In this document: one piece after another, positions 44,726 to 55,421 of the stretch
Layout of the letters: every line of letters begins with the position of its first letter
Position numbering within the stretch: the stretch's first letter is position 1
Assembly: GCF_024518675.1 (NCBI RefSeq)
Contig: NZ_JANIGL010000001.1
Span: 248,001-312,000 of the forward strand
Direction: 5' to 3'
DNA length: 64,000 nucleotides
Source: Pseudoalteromonas shioyasakiensis
GTDB lineage: Bacteria; Pseudomonadota; Gammaproteobacteria; Enterobacterales; Alteromonadaceae
The notes under the pieces: generated by a model
The model's database searches: none
What the model was told of the DNA's origin: nothing
The model's input: the letters and a program-made list of their open reading frames with translations, nothing else
Program-made: the position numbers and the translations under genes

Positions 44726-45138
44726 CTATTTATCTCCTATTAAGATAACAACTCTGATTGTTATGTTCTGAATCTGTTTAAGCACATTCTTTTCATTTTA
44801 ACGTGAAAGAGGGGGTTAAAGTCAATTTTTATAAACATTATGCACAAATGTATAATAAATATTCTCTCAGGTTTAAATATTATACCATTGGCTAATTCGC
44901 AAACGTCTATAACTAAACAAGAATTGTAAAAAGACCTTTGGCTATATATACTATCGAAGGTTTTATACCGTATTGTCTGTAGGTAAATGTTATTTTTACA
45001 TGTAATTTTTGCATAAATGTGAACTTTATTTGTAACAACAGGGTTTACTTAGATAGTTCCATTGAAAAAATCATTTTTTAATGGGTTTTAGAAAAACAAG
45101 TAGATGAGCCCCTATGTGGGCAAGATGGGCAAGTAACT
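44726..45138. other. Divergent control region between gltA and sdhC
   Basis: About 410 AT-rich bases with no gene. It contains the palindrome TTACATGTAA (44996-45005), the gltA leader hairpin (44745-44764), and a small stem (GCCC with GGGC, 45108-45121) close to the sdhC start. In E. coli this region binds ArcA, CRP and Fur; I could not assign clear sites for any of these here. Confidence 0.6.
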
Positions 45139-45516
45139 GTGAAAAAGCAAAGACCTGTAAATCTAGATCTAACAACTATATCTATGCCGGCAACGGCTAA
45201 AGCATCAATTTTTCACCGCGTCACCGGTGTTGCATTATTTTTTGCTTTAACGTTTGTCATTTGGGCTTGGTCTGAGTCTCTTTCTTCTGCTGAAGGTTTT
45301 GAATTCGTCAAGGGTCTGTTTAGCGGATTCATTGCCAAATTTATAGCTTGGGGCACCATTTCTGTATTGGCATACCACCTAATTGGCGGTATTCGTCATA
45401 TCATTATGGATATGGGACATTGGGAAGAACTTGAATCAGGTAACTTCAGCGCTAAAATTGCTATGGCACTTGGCGTTGTTGCTTCTGTACTAGCAGGAGT
45501 TTGGATATGGTGTTAA
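45139..45516 (+). CDS. sdhC: Succinate dehydrogenase cytochrome b556 subunit
   Basis: Membrane anchor subunit of complex II that binds haem b and ubiquinone. The 125-residue protein has three membrane helices; the haem ligand is H80 (LAYHLIGGIRH), matching E. coli H84 after a four-residue shorter N terminus. KKQRPVNLDL and IFHRVTGV are conserved. The start is GTG with a weak ribosome-binding site. First gene of sdhCDAB-sucAB; it overlaps sdhD by 10 bases. Confidence 0.95.
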   Translation: MKKQRPVNLDLTTISMPATAKASIFHRVTGVALFFALTFVIWAWSESLSSAEGFEFVKGLFSGFIAKFIAWGTISVLAYHLIGGIRHIIMDMGHWEELESGNFSAKIAMALGVVASVLAGVWIWC

Positions 45517-45854
45517 ATCAAGCAACTCTTAAACGTGATGGTGTACAAGATTTTGTCTCATTACGTACCACGGCACTAGTAATTACCGCGTACGCGATTT
45601 TTATTATCGGCTATTTTTTAGCGACGCCTGAAGTCACTTACGAAGCATGGCAAGGCCTGTTTTCAAACCTAGCAATGAAAGGGTTTACGTTAATTACCCT
45701 CGTTTGCATTATGGTTCACACCCGTATTGGCCTTTGGCAAGTACTAACAGACTATGTTAAATGCGCAAAGTTGCGTGCAGTTTTAGGGTTTGTATTAAAC
45801 CTGATGGCAGCAGCATACGTAGCTATTGGTCTAATCGTTTTATGGGGTGTTTAA
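45507..45854 (+). CDS. sdhD: Succinate dehydrogenase hydrophobic anchor subunit
   Basis: Second membrane anchor of complex II. The 115-residue protein equals the E. coli length and has three helices, the GVQDFVSLRTTALV start, the haem-ligand region MVHTRIGLWQVLTDYVK and the family C terminus LIVLWGV. The ATG at 45507 is chosen because AGGAG lies 7 bases before it; an in-frame TTG at 45501 is less likely. Confidence 0.95.
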   Translation: MVLNQATLKRDGVQDFVSLRTTALVITAYAIFIIGYFLATPEVTYEAWQGLFSNLAMKGFTLITLVCIMVHTRIGLWQVLTDYVKCAKLRAVLGFVLNLMAAAYVAIGLIVLWGV

Positions 45855-47627
45855 GTGAAATATTCTGTTCGTGAATTTGATGCCGTAGTGATTGGCGCAG
45901 GTGGTGCGGGTATGCGCGCTGCACTTGCAATCACTGAATCAGGTAAAACCTGTGCACTTATCTCTAAAGTTTTCCCAACGCGTTCTCACACTGTGTCTGC
46001 ACAAGGTGGTATCACAGTTGCTTTGGGTAACTCACACGAAGATAACTGGGAATGGCACATGTACGATACTGTTAAAGGTTCCGATTTCATCGGTGACCAA
46101 GACGCTATCGAATATATGTGTAATACAGGCCCTGAAGCTATTACTGAACTTGAAAATATGGGTCTACCATTTTCTCGTTTTGAAAATGGCCGTGTTTACC
46201 AACGTCCTTTCGGTGGTCAATCGAAAAACTTCGGTGGTGAACAAGCTGCACGTACTGCAGCAGCCGCTGACCGTACTGGTCACGCATTATTACACCTTCT
46301 TTACCAACAAAATGTTAAAAACAAAACTAACGTATTCTCTGAGTGGTATGCGCTAGATTTAGTTAAAAATGACGAAGGCAATGTTGTTGGTTGTACTGCA
46401 ATCGAAATAGAGACCGGTGAAGTTGTTTACTTCAAGTCTAAAGCAGTTGTATTAGCTACAGGTGGTGCAGGTCGTATTTTCGCATCAACCACTAATGCAC
46501 ACATTAACACTGGTGACGGTGTTGGTATGGCGACTCGTGCTGGTATTTCTATGCAAGACATGGAAATGTGGCAGTTCCACCCGACGGGTATTGCTGGTGC
46601 CGGTACACTTGTAACTGAAGGTTGTCGTGGTGAAGGTGGTTATCTTTTAAATAAAGATGGCGAACGTTTCATGGAACGTTATGCACCGAATGCCAAAGAT
46701 TTAGCGTCACGTGATGTTGTTGCCCGTTCAATGATGACAGAGATTCGTGAAGGTCGTGGTTGTGATGGTCCTTGGGGTCCTCATATTAAACTTAAGCTTG
46801 ATCACCTTGGTGAAGAAACGCTTAATCTACGTCTTCCTGGCGTGTGTGATCTTGCTAAAACATTCGCCCACGTTGACCCAGCTAAAGAGCCAATTCCAGT
46901 AATTCCTACTTGTCACTATATGATGGGTGGCGTGCCAACTAACGTAAATGGTCAAGCACTACAAATCGATGCTAATGGCAACGAGAAAGTAGTTGAAGGT
47001 CTATTTGCCGTTGGTGAGATTGCTTGTGTATCTGTACACGGTGCTAACCGCTTAGGTGGTAACTCATTACTTGATTTAGTGGTATTTGGTCGTGCTGCAG
47101 GTAACTTCCTTGGTACTTACCTAAATGATGTTGAAGTATCTAAGAATGCTTCAGAATCTGACCTAGAAGCGTCACTTGCACGCTTTAATCGTTGGGAAAA
47201 CTCAACGCCAGGTCAAGGTGAAGACCCAGTACAAATTAAGAAAGACCTACAACAATGTATGCAGCTTAACTTCTCGGTATTCCGTGAAGGTGACTCAATG
47301 GCGTCAGGTCTACAAGAGCTTAAAGAAATTCGTGAACGTTTACAGCATGCGCGTCTTGATGATAAATCATCAGACTTCAATACTGCACGTATCGAATGTC
47401 TAGAGCTTGATAACCTTATGGAAACAGCTTACTCAACTGCAGTAGCTGCAAACTTCCGTACAGAAAGCCGTGGTGCACACTCTCGCTTTGACTTCCCAGA
47501 TCGTGATGACACGAATTGGTTATGTCACTCAATCTTCAACCCTAATACGGATGAAATGAGCAAGCGTGATGTAAACTATGCGCCAAAACTGCGCGAAGCA
47601 TTTCCACCTAAAGCACGTACATACTAG
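45855..47627 (+). CDS. sdhA: Succinate dehydrogenase flavoprotein subunit
   Basis: Catalytic subunit that oxidises succinate with covalently bound FAD. The 590-residue protein (E. coli 588) has the dinucleotide fold [14 protein letters not shown], the FAD-linking histidine H45 ([10 protein letters not shown]), the substrate region [21 protein letters not shown], and [18 protein letters not shown]. It starts at GTG on the base after the sdhD stop and ends 10 bases before sdhB. Confidence 0.98.
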   Translation: MKYSVREFDAVVIGAGGAGMRAALAITESGKTCALISKVFPTRSHTVSAQGGITVALGNSHEDNWEWHMYDTVKGSDFIGDQDAIEYMCNTGPEAITELENMGLPFSRFENGRVYQRPFGGQSKNFGGEQAARTAAAADRTGHALLHLLYQQNVKNKTNVFSEWYALDLVKNDEGNVVGCTAIEIETGEVVYFKSKAVVLATGGAGRIFASTTNAHINTGDGVGMATRAGISMQDMEMWQFHPTGIAGAGTLVTEGCRGEGGYLLNKDGERFMERYAPNAKDLASRDVVARSMMTEIREGRGCDGPWGPHIKLKLDHLGEETLNLRLPGVCDLAKTFAHVDPAKEPIPVIPTCHYMMGGVPTNVNGQALQIDANGNEKVVEGLFAVGEIACVSVHGANRLGGNSLLDLVVFGRAAGNFLGTYLNDVEVSKNASESDLEASLARFNRWENSTPGQGEDPVQIKKDLQQCMQLNFSVFREGDSMASGLQELKEIRERLQHARLDDKSSDFNTARIECLELDNLMETAYSTAVAANFRTESRGAHSRFDFPDRDDTNWLCHSIFNPNTDEMSKRDVNYAPKLREAFPPKARTY

Positions 47628-47637
47628 GAGCGAGACG

Positions 47638-48354
47638 ATGGCACAAGTACAATTTTCTGTTTATCGTTACAATCCAGATGTTGATAATGCCCCACGTATG
47701 CAAGAATATACTTTGCAAACGGAAGAAGGCCACGACATGATGGTATTGGACGCACTTTTATTATTAAAAGAGCAAGATCCAACTTTATCATTCCGTCGTT
47801 CATGCCGTGAAGGTGTGTGTGGCTCTGATGGCGTCAACATGAATGGTAAAAATGGTTTAGCATGTATTACTCCTTTATCTACGCTACAAAAAAATGGCAA
47901 AGGTAAAATTGTAATTCGTCCGCTTCCAGGTTTACCAGTGGTACGTGACCTTGTTATTGACATGAGTCAGTTCTACACTCAATACGAAAAAGTAAAACCT
48001 TATCTAATTAACGACACGCCAGCGGCGGGTGAGCGTCTTCAAACTATCGAAGAACGTGATAAGTTAGATGGTCTTTACGAGTGTATTTTGTGTGCATGTT
48101 GTTCAACATCGTGTCCTTCGTTCTGGTGGAATCCAGACAAGTTCATAGGTCCAGCTGGTCTTCTTCATGCTTACCGTTTCTTGGCTGATAGCCGAGATAC
48201 AGCAACTGAAGAACGTTTAGCAGATTTAGACGATGCGTTCAGCGTGTTCCGTTGTCACAGTATCATGAACTGTGTTAGCGTTTGTCCTAAAGGTCTTAAT
48301 CCGACTAAAGCAATTGGACAAATCAAATCAATGTTACTAAACCGTTCGGTTTAA
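47638..48354 (+). CDS. sdhB: Succinate dehydrogenase iron-sulfur subunit
   Basis: Electron-transfer subunit of complex II. The 238-residue protein (same as E. coli) has the 2Fe-2S ligands C56, C61, D64 and C76 (SCREGVCGSDGVNMNG; an Asp ligand is also present in E. coli), the 4Fe-4S motif CILCACCSTSCP and the 3Fe-4S motif CHSIMNCVSVCPKG. The ATG at 47638 with AGGAG 7 bases upstream is the true start; the longer frame runs into sdhA. Confidence 0.97.
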   Translation: MAQVQFSVYRYNPDVDNAPRMQEYTLQTEEGHDMMVLDALLLLKEQDPTLSFRRSCREGVCGSDGVNMNGKNGLACITPLSTLQKNGKGKIVIRPLPGLPVVRDLVIDMSQFYTQYEKVKPYLINDTPAAGERLQTIEERDKLDGLYECILCACCSTSCPSFWWNPDKFIGPAGLLHAYRFLADSRDTATEERLADLDDAFSVFRCHSIMNCVSVCPKGLNPTKAIGQIKSMLLNRSV

Positions 48355-48371
48355 TAGTATTGTATAAATGT

Positions 48372-48399
48372 AAGATGGCTAATTCAGATTAGCCATCTT
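48372..48399 (+). terminator. Stem-loop between sdhB and sucA
   Basis: Perfect 12-bp stem AAGATGGCTAAT with ATTAGCCATCTT, loop TCAG, followed only by GTTAT. It may attenuate or process the sdh-suc transcript rather than end it fully. Confidence 0.55.
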
Positions 48400-48443
48400 G
48401 TTATATAACAATTAATTTCTGCGCTAAAGAAAAGGGCTTATAA

Positions 48444-51263
48444 ATGCACGAAGGTGTGATGAAGGCATGGCTAGAATCTTCACATTTAAACGGCGGTAAC
48501 GTTGCTTATGTAGAAGAGCTTTATGAAGCGTATTTAGACGATGCGACTTCTGTGCCAGAAGAATGGCGAGAAGTGTTCGAACAATTACCAAAAGTAGATG
48601 GTGTGGATGTTGACGTAAAGCATTCAGAAGTTCGTTCACAGTTTGCGGCGCTTGCTAAAAACAAGCATAGAGAAGTAGTGGTAGCAGAAGGTGGAAGCGG
48701 TGACCCTAAACAGGTTAAAGTGCTCCAGCTTATAAATGCTTTCCGTTTCCGTGGTCACCAAAACGCTAATCTAGACCCACTAGGTATATGGCAGCGTGAA
48801 CGCGTTCGAGACTTAGAATTAGAGTACCACGACTTATCTGAAGCTGATTTTGACCGTGAATTTAACGTGGGATCGTTTGCCGTTGGCCGCGATACCATGC
48901 CTTTAGGTGAATTATATCAGGCACTAAAAACTACATATTGTGGTTCTGTTGGTGCTGAATATATGCACATCACATCGACTGAAGAAAAGCGTTGGTTACA
49001 ACAACGTTTAGAGTCAGTGCAATCACGACCAACTTTCAGTAAAGATGAAAAACTGCGTATCCTAAAAGGGCTTACCGCAGCGGATGGTCTTGAAAAGTAT
49101 TTAGGTGCTAAGTTCCCGGGTGCTAAACGTTTCTCACTTGAAGGTGGTGATGCACTCGTTCCAATGCTAAAAGAACTTATTCACCGTGCCGGTGAAAGTG
49201 GCCAACAAGAAGCCGTTATTGGTATGGCTCACCGTGGACGCTTAAATGTGCTTGTTAATGTACTTGGTAAAAACCCATCAGAGTTATTTGATGAGTTTGC
49301 CGGTAAACATAAAGACACGCTAGGTTCTGGTGATGTTAAATACCACATGGGTTATTCTTCAGATTTTGCTACAAAAGGTGGCAAAGTTCACATGGCACTT
49401 GCCTTTAACCCGTCTCACCTTGAAATTGTTAATCCAGTAGTTATGGGCTCTGTCCGTGCTCGTTTAGACCGCTTGGGTGACAGTTCTGGTATTAAAGCAC
49501 TGCCAATCACGATTCATGGTGACTCGGCAATTGCAGGCCAAGGTGTAGTACAAGAAACCTTCAACTTATCGCAAACTAATGCGTTTAGTTGTGGTGGTAG
49601 TATTCGTATCGTAGTGAACAACCAAGTTGGCTTTACTACTAATAAACAAGACGATGTGCGTTCAACTGATTACTGTACCGACATCGCAAAAATGGTGCAA
49701 TCGCCAATTTTCCACGTAAATTCTGATGATCCTGAAGCAGTTGCGTTTGTAACGCAAATCGCGCTTGATTTTAGAAATCAATTTAAACGTGATGTAGTTA
49801 TTGACCTTGTTTGTTATCGCCGTCATGGTCATAACGAAGCGGATGAGCCGAATGCGACTCAACCGATCATGTATCAAAAAATCAAAAAACACCCAGTACC
49901 TCGTTTGATCTATGCTGATCAACTGATGGCTGAAGGGTCGTTTACTGAAGATGAAATTAAAGCACTTGCTGATGAATACCGTAATGGTTTAGACGATGGC
50001 CATTGTGTCGTTGAAGAGATTCAGCCAGAAACATCACATTCTTCTGATTGGGCTAAATATGTAGGCCATGAATGGAGTGTTGATTATGATGCTAGCGTAC
50101 CAGTTGAAAAACTAAAAGAACTTGGTGAAAAAGTAGCAAGCTACCCTGCGCAATATAAGGCACAGTCACGCGTTAAAAAGATTTACGATGATCGTAAGTT
50201 AATGGCAGCGGGTGAAAAACCGCTTGATTGGGGTATGGCAGAAACATTGGCTTATGCAACAATCGCTAGTGAAGGTACAGACATTCGCCTGACAGGGCAA
50301 GATTCAGGACGTGGTACATTCTTCCACCGTCATGCCGTTGTTCACAGCCAATCTGATGGTGCAACGTATACGCCGCTAGAACACATAAGCGAAAAGCAGG
50401 GTACATTCCAAGTTTTTGACTCAGTGTTATCTGAAGAAGCAGTTGTCGCGTTTGAATATGGTTATGCAACAGCAGAGCCTACATCACTGGTATTGTGGGA
50501 AGCACAATTTGGTGACTTCGCTAACGGTGCGCAAGTTGTATTTGACCAATTCTTAAGTTCGGGTGAGCAAAAATGGGGCCGTTTATGTGGTCTTACAATC
50601 TTGCTTCCGCATGGTTATGAAGGTCAAGGTCCAGAGCACAGTTCAGCGCGTTTAGAGCGTTTCTTACAGCTTTGTGCTGATCACAATATGCAAGTATGTG
50701 TGCCTTCAACGCCAGCTCAAGTATACGCTATGTTGCGCCGCCAATCAGTTAGACCACTGCGTCGTCCATTGATTGTTATGACACCTAAGTCTTTATTACG
50801 TCATCCATTAGCGACTTCTAGCTTAGAAGAGCTGGCTGAAGGCGTATATCATAATATGATTGATGAAATCGATGATATTGATGCTGATAAAGTCGAACGT
50901 GTTGTATTTTGTAGTGGTAAAGTTTATTACGAATTACTACAAGAGCGTCGTAAGCAAGAAATTGATAACATTGCCATTGTACGTGTTGAGCAGTTATACC
51001 CGTTCCCACATGATGAAATGGATGCGATTATGTCGCGTTACCAACATGTGAAAGATTTTGTTTGGTGTCAGGAAGAGCCGCAAAACCAAGGTGCTTGGTA
51101 TTGTTCACAACATCACTTTGTAGAAGCGATTCCGCAGGGTGCTAAGCTTAAATACGCAGGGCGTAAAGCGTCAGCATCACCGGCATGTGGTTACATGTCA
51201 GTGCATACTAAAGAACAACAAGCGCTCGTTGCAGATGCGCTTACTATTGAAAATAAAGGATAA
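48444..51263 (+). CDS. sucA: 2-oxoglutarate dehydrogenase E1 component
   Basis: Thiamine-diphosphate decarboxylase of the 2-oxoglutarate dehydrogenase complex. The 939-residue protein (E. coli 933) has the N-terminal E2-binding segment (MKAWLESSHLNGGNVAYVEELYEAYL), the substrate-binding GMAHRGRLNVLVN, the thiamine-binding region IHGDSAIAGQGVVQE to NNQVGFTT, and RRHGHNEADEP. It is 4 bases from sucB. Confidence 0.97.
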   Translation: MHEGVMKAWLESSHLNGGNVAYVEELYEAYLDDATSVPEEWREVFEQLPKVDGVDVDVKHSEVRSQFAALAKNKHREVVVAEGGSGDPKQVKVLQLINAFRFRGHQNANLDPLGIWQRERVRDLELEYHDLSEADFDREFNVGSFAVGRDTMPLGELYQALKTTYCGSVGAEYMHITSTEEKRWLQQRLESVQSRPTFSKDEKLRILKGLTAADGLEKYLGAKFPGAKRFSLEGGDALVPMLKELIHRAGESGQQEAVIGMAHRGRLNVLVNVLGKNPSELFDEFAGKHKDTLGSGDVKYHMGYSSDFATKGGKVHMALAFNPSHLEIVNPVVMGSVRARLDRLGDSSGIKALPITIHGDSAIAGQGVVQETFNLSQTNAFSCGGSIRIVVNNQVGFTTNKQDDVRSTDYCTDIAKMVQSPIFHVNSDDPEAVAFVTQIALDFRNQFKRDVVIDLVCYRRHGHNEADEPNATQPIMYQKIKKHPVPRLIYADQLMAEGSFTEDEIKALADEYRNGLDDGHCVVEEIQPETSHSSDWAKYVGHEWSVDYDASVPVEKLKELGEKVASYPAQYKAQSRVKKIYDDRKLMAAGEKPLDWGMAETLAYATIASEGTDIRLTGQDSGRGTFFHRHAVVHSQSDGATYTPLEHISEKQGTFQVFDSVLSEEAVVAFEYGYATAEPTSLVLWEAQFGDFANGAQVVFDQFLSSGEQKWGRLCGLTILLPHGYEGQGPEHSSARLERFLQLCADHNMQVCVPSTPAQVYAMLRRQSVRPLRRPLIVMTPKSLLRHPLATSSLEELAEGVYHNMIDEIDDIDADKVERVVFCSGKVYYELLQERRKQEIDNIAIVRVEQLYPFPHDEMDAIMSRYQHVKDFVWCQEEPQNQGAWYCSQHHFVEAIPQGAKLKYAGRKASASPACGYMSVHTKEQQALVADALTIENKG

Positions 51264-51266
51264 GCA

Positions 51267-52787
51267 ATGAGCACAGAAATTAAAGTTCCTGTTCTTCCTG
51301 AGTCGGTTGCTGATGCTTCCGTTGCAACATGGCATGTAAGTGTTGGCGACAAAGTAAGCCGTGACCAAAACTTAGTAGATATTGAAACAGATAAAGTTGT
51401 TTTAGAAGTTGTTGCACCTAATGACGGTGTGATCACTGAAATTTCACAAGAGGAAGGTGCTACCGTACTTGGCGACCAAGTTATCGGTCTAATTGGTGCT
51501 GCTGATGCAGCAGCGCCAAGCGACGAAGCTAAAGCCGACGCACCTGCTTCAGATAAACAAGAAAGCGCGCCAGAAGAGGCGCCATCAGCTCCAGCATCAG
51601 AAGGTAAAGAAGTGGACATTAAAGTACCTGTACTTCCAGAATCAGTCGCAGACGCGACAGTAGCTACTTGGCACGTTCAACCAGGTGACGCGGTTTCTCG
51701 CGACCAAAACTTAGTTGACATTGAAACTGATAAAGTTGTTCTTGAAGTTGTTGCTCAAGAAGACGGTGTTATGGGTGAGATCATCCATGATGAAGGCGAT
51801 ACAGTACTTGGTGAGCAAGTAATTGGTAAAGTTAAAGCCGGTGGTGCACCTGCAGCGCCTGCTGCAAAAGAAGAATCTGCACCTGCTGCTGATTCTAGCG
51901 ACAGCTCAGATGTATTAACTCCATCTGTTCGTCGTTTAATTGCTGAAAAAGGCTTAGATGCGTCTAAAATCAAAGGCACTGGTAAAAATGGCCGTGTCAC
52001 TAAAGAAGATGTTGATACCTTCTTAAAAGCACCTGCACCAGCTGCTAAGAAATCTGAAGCTGCTGCTCCAGCTGCACCAATGGGTGACCGTACGCAAAAA
52101 CGTGTTCCAATGACGCGTTTACGTAAAACCATTGCTAATCGTCTTCTTGAAGCTAAAAACTCTACTGCAATGTTAACGACGTTTAACGAAGTTAATATGA
52201 AGCCAATCATGGACCTTCGTAAGCAGTACCAAGAAGTATTCGAGAAGCGCCACGGTATCCGTTTAGGTTTCATGTCTTTCTATGTGAAAGCGGTAACTGA
52301 AGCACTTAAGCGTTTCCCTGAAGTAAATGCTTCAATCGATGGTGACGATATCGTATACCATAACTATTTTGATATCAGCATTGCTGTTTCTACGCCGCGT
52401 GGCTTAGTAACACCAGTACTTAAAGATTGCGATAAGCTATCTGTTGCTGAAATCGAAAAAGGTATTCGTGAACTAGCACTTAAAGGTCGTGACGGTAAGC
52501 TTACGCTTGACGACATGACGGGTGGTAACTTCACAATTACTAACGGTGGTGTATTTGGTTCATTACTTTCTACACCTATTATCAACTTACCACAGTCGTC
52601 AATTTTGGGTATGCACAAAATCCAAGATCGTCCAATGGCTGTTAATGGTAAAGTTGAAATTCTTCCTATGATGTATTTGGCGCTTTCTTATGATCACCGT
52701 CAAATAGATGGTAAAGAATCTGTTGGTTTCTTAGTGACAATTAAAGAGTTACTTGAAGATCCAACTCGCTTATTGCTAGATGTTTAA
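51267..52787 (+). CDS. sucB: Dihydrolipoyllysine succinyltransferase (E2) with two lipoyl domains
   Basis: Core of the 2-oxoglutarate dehydrogenase complex. The 506-residue protein is about 100 longer than E. coli SucB (405) because it has two lipoyl domains: residues 1-77 (lipoyl K43 in [11 protein letters not shown]) and about 116-190 (K156 in the same motif), joined by an Ala/Pro/Glu linker. An E1/E3-binding domain (about 214-250: [20 protein letters not shown]) and the catalytic domain (from about 275; H477 and D481 in SYDHRQIDG) follow. The two lipoyl domains are very alike, pointing to internal duplication. Last gene before a terminator. Confidence 0.96.
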   Translation: MSTEIKVPVLPESVADASVATWHVSVGDKVSRDQNLVDIETDKVVLEVVAPNDGVITEISQEEGATVLGDQVIGLIGAADAAAPSDEAKADAPASDKQESAPEEAPSAPASEGKEVDIKVPVLPESVADATVATWHVQPGDAVSRDQNLVDIETDKVVLEVVAQEDGVMGEIIHDEGDTVLGEQVIGKVKAGGAPAAPAAKEESAPAADSSDSSDVLTPSVRRLIAEKGLDASKIKGTGKNGRVTKEDVDTFLKAPAPAAKKSEAAAPAAPMGDRTQKRVPMTRLRKTIANRLLEAKNSTAMLTTFNEVNMKPIMDLRKQYQEVFEKRHGIRLGFMSFYVKAVTEALKRFPEVNASIDGDDIVYHNYFDISIAVSTPRGLVTPVLKDCDKLSVAEIEKGIRELALKGRDGKLTLDDMTGGNFTITNGGVFGSLLSTPIINLPQSSILGMHKIQDRPMAVNGKVEILPMMYLALSYDHRQIDGKESVGFLVTIKELLEDPTRLLLDV

Positions 52788-52805
52788 TCTAGTTGTATAA
52801 AATCT

Positions 52806-52838
52806 AAGCTGTGAATGTAGATTCACAGCTTTTTTTTT
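52806..52838 (+). terminator. Intrinsic terminator after sucB
   Basis: Stem AAGCTGTGAAT with ATTCACAGCTT, loop GTAG, then eight T. It separates sdhCDAB-sucAB from sucCD. Confidence 0.93.
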
Positions 52839-52859
52839 GCGCCTTTGGTCTAACTGGGG

Positions 52860-52888
52860 TTTTCATGTTAAGCCTTGGGATCTATACT
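52860..52888 (+). promoter_or_regulatory. Candidate promoter of sucCD
   Basis: TTTTCA (52860-52865) and TATACT (52883-52888) are 17 bases apart, followed by AAGTGCGC. It directly follows the sucB terminator and lies about 75 bases before sucC, so sucCD may be separately controlled. Confidence 0.45.
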
Positions 52889-52964
52889 AAGTGCGCAATT
52901 TGGGATAGCTGTCTATTTGCATAAATATTCAGCTCTTTTAGTATAAAAAATTGGATAAAGCATC

Positions 52965-54131
52965 ATGAATTTGCATGAGTATCAGGCAAAACAACTTTTT
53001 GCCGAATATGGTTTACCAGTTTCTCAAGGTTTCGCTTGCGATACACCTGAAGAAGCTGCAGCAGCTGCTGAAAAAATTGGCGGCGATATGTGGGTTGTTA
53101 AAACTCAGGTTCACGCAGGTGGACGTGGTAAAGCTGGCGGTGTAAAGCTAGTTAAAACTATCGACGAAGTAAAAGAATTTGCTGCAAACTGGTTAGGTAA
53201 AAACTTAGTTACTTACCAAACAGACGAAAATGGTCAGCCTGTTGCTAAAATTTTAGTAGAAAGCTGCACTGATATCGCCAACGAATTGTACCTAGGTGCA
53301 GTTGTTGACCGCGCTTCTCGCAAAGTTGTTTTCATGGCGTCTACAGAAGGCGGTGTTGAAATTGAAACTGTTGCAGAAGAAACTCCAGAGCTTATCCACA
53401 AAGCTGAGATCGACCCATTAGTTGGTCCTCAAGCTTACCAAGCACGTGAACTAGGTTTCAAATTGGGTCTTAACCCAACACAAATGAAGCAGTTCGTTAA
53501 GATCTTTATGGGTCTTGGCAACATGTTCAACGATTTCGATTTCGCATTACTTGAAATCAACCCGTTAGTAATCACAGACGAAGGTAATCTTCACTGTCTT
53601 GACGGTAAAATCGGTATCGATGGTAATGCACTTTATCGTCAACCAAAAATCCGTGAGTTCCACGATCCATCTCAAGAAGATGCACGTGAAGCACACGCAG
53701 CAAGCTTTGAGCTAAACTACGTAGCCCTAGACGGTAACGTAGGTTGTATGGTTAACGGTGCAGGCCTTGCGATGGGTACTATGGACATCGTAAACCTACA
53801 CGGTGGCAAGCCAGCTAACTTCCTAGATGTTGGTGGCGGCGCGACTAAAGAGCGTGTTTCTGAAGCATTCAAAATCATTCTTTCTGACGACAATGTTAAA
53901 GCTGTTTTAGTTAACATCTTTGGTGGTATCGTACGTTGTGACATGATTGCTGAAGGTATCATTGGCGCAGTTAAAGAAGTAGGCGTTAATGTTCCTGTTG
54001 TTGTACGTTTAGAAGGTACTAACGCTGAACTTGGTCGTGACGTTCTTAAGAACTCAGGTCTTGATATCATCGCTGCTGAATCACTAACAGATGCTGCTGA
54101 GAAAGTTGTAGCTGCTGCGGAGGGCAAATAA
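52965..54131 (+). CDS. sucC: Succinyl-CoA synthetase beta subunit
   Basis: Nucleotide-binding subunit of the enzyme that makes ATP or GTP from succinyl-CoA. The 388-residue protein equals the E. coli length, with an ATP-grasp fold ([36 protein letters not shown]) and the C-terminal CoA-ligase domain ([34 protein letters not shown]). Its TAA stop shares a base with the sucD ATG. Confidence 0.97.
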   Translation: MNLHEYQAKQLFAEYGLPVSQGFACDTPEEAAAAAEKIGGDMWVVKTQVHAGGRGKAGGVKLVKTIDEVKEFAANWLGKNLVTYQTDENGQPVAKILVESCTDIANELYLGAVVDRASRKVVFMASTEGGVEIETVAEETPELIHKAEIDPLVGPQAYQARELGFKLGLNPTQMKQFVKIFMGLGNMFNDFDFALLEINPLVITDEGNLHCLDGKIGIDGNALYRQPKIREFHDPSQEDAREAHAASFELNYVALDGNVGCMVNGAGLAMGTMDIVNLHGGKPANFLDVGGGATKERVSEAFKIILSDDNVKAVLVNIFGGIVRCDMIAEGIIGAVKEVGVNVPVVVRLEGTNAELGRDVLKNSGLDIIAAESLTDAAEKVVAAAEGK

Positions 54132-55003
54132 TGTCTGTATTAATCAATAAAGATACAAAAGTTATCTGTCAAGGTTTCACTGGTGGCCAAGGTACTTTCC
54201 ACTCTGAGCAAGCGCTTGAGTATGGTACACAAATGGTTGGTGGTGTAAGCCCAGGTAAAGGCGGTCAAACGCACCTTGGTCTTCCAGTATTTAACACTGT
54301 ACGTGATGCTGTAGAAGCAACTGGCGCAACTGCATCAGTTATCTATGTACCAGCACCTTTCTGTAAAGATGCAATCTTAGAAGCTATCGATGCTGGCATC
54401 GAGCTAATTGTTTGTATCACTGAAGGTATTCCAACGCTTGATATGGTTGACGTTAAAGTTAAGCTTGACGCAACTGGTACGCGTATGATCGGTCCTAACT
54501 GCCCAGGTGTTATCACTCCTGGCGAAACTAAGATTGGTATCATGCCTGGTCACATCCACAAGCCTGGTAAAGTAGGTATTGTTTCTCGTTCTGGTACTTT
54601 AACGTACGAAGCGGTTAAGCAAACTACAGATGCTGGTTTTGGTCAGTCTACGTGTGTTGGTATTGGTGGCGACCCAATTCCTGGTACTAACTTTATCGAC
54701 GTTTTAGAAATGTTCGAAAAAGATCCACAAACTGAAGCAATCGTAATGATTGGTGAAATCGGTGGTACTGCAGAAGAAGAAGCTGCAGAGTACATCAAAG
54801 CTAACGTAACTAAGCCTGTTGTTTCTTACATTGCTGGTGTAACTGCACCAGAAGGTAAGCGTATGGGTCACGCTGGCGCAATCATCGCAGGCGGTAAAGG
54901 TACTGCTGATGAAAAATTTGCTGCATTAGAAGCTGCGGGCGTACAAACTGTACGTTCACTTGCTGATATCGGTAAAGCACTTAAAGAAAAAACAGGTTGG
55001 TAA
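54131..55003 (+). CDS. sucD: Succinyl-CoA synthetase alpha subunit
   Basis: Subunit carrying the phosphohistidine intermediate. The 290-residue protein has a CoA-binding Rossmann domain ([17 protein letters not shown]), [12 protein letters not shown], and the active-site histidine H247 in [14 protein letters not shown]. It overlaps sucC by 1 base (TAATG) and is followed by a terminator. Confidence 0.97.
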   Translation: MSVLINKDTKVICQGFTGGQGTFHSEQALEYGTQMVGGVSPGKGGQTHLGLPVFNTVRDAVEATGATASVIYVPAPFCKDAILEAIDAGIELIVCITEGIPTLDMVDVKVKLDATGTRMIGPNCPGVITPGETKIGIMPGHIHKPGKVGIVSRSGTLTYEAVKQTTDAGFGQSTCVGIGGDPIPGTNFIDVLEMFEKDPQTEAIVMIGEIGGTAEEEAAEYIKANVTKPVVSYIAGVTAPEGKRMGHAGAIIAGGKGTADEKFAALEAAGVQTVRSLADIGKALKEKTGW

Positions 55004-55023
55004 TCACCTAGTTATTCTTTAAT

Positions 55024-55053
55024 AAAAGGCTCACAAACTAGTGGGCCTTTTTT
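55024..55053 (+). terminator. Intrinsic terminator after sucD
   Basis: Stem AAAAGGCTCAC with GTGGGCCTTTT (one G-T pair), six-base loop, then a T tract, 20 bases after the stop codon. Confidence 0.88.
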
Positions 55054-55360
55054 AATGCCTTCGTTTTTTCATAATGGTTATTTTCTCCGGTTAGACCTCT
55101 TGTTTACTTTCATTTGTTTTCTTTCTACATCAAAACGCTTAGTTAACTATTCAAACAGTTATTAGGCATTCATAGTTAGCGCGTGAAGATGAAATTGATA
55201 TTCCCAATCAAACCTAACGTCATATTTGGTGTGTACAATTTAGCAAACATAGAATGAGTGTTCTTGGTTGTAAATAACCCCCTTTAAAGTCGTGTACCTT
55301 AATAAAATAATTTATTATTTCACCGTGTTGTTTTGCTATTTAATCGTACTAATCTATTTA

Positions 55361-55391
55361 TTGATAACAGAGCTGTTACACTTCATATAAT
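55361..55391 (+). promoter_or_regulatory. Candidate promoter and operator of the RND efflux operon
   Basis: TTGATA (55361-55366) and a perfect TATAAT (55386-55391) are 19 bases apart. The palindrome TAACAG-AG-CTGTTA (55365-55378) lies between them, where a TetR- or MarR-like repressor could block the promoter. No regulator gene is adjacent. The adaptor gene starts 30 bases later. Confidence 0.45.
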
Positions 55392-55421
55392 AATGGAAAT
55401 AATAATTAACTAGGTGATCTT

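Larger units (their letters stand above)
55004..55421. other. Intergenic region upstream of the RND efflux genes
   Basis: About 420 AT-rich bases. It holds the sucD terminator (55024-55053) and a candidate promoter with an internal palindrome (55361-55391). The rest shows no gene or repeat. Confidence 0.7.

Noticed and set aside
45892..47403. Frame-shifted plus-strand frames inside sdhA
   Set aside because: Composition-driven shadow frames in a gene whose true frame aligns fully with SdhA.
51191..52273. Long minus-strand frames opposite sucB
   Set aside because: They are antisense shadows of the Ala/Pro/Glu linkers and lipoyl domains, rich in Ser and Ala, with no ribosome-binding sites.
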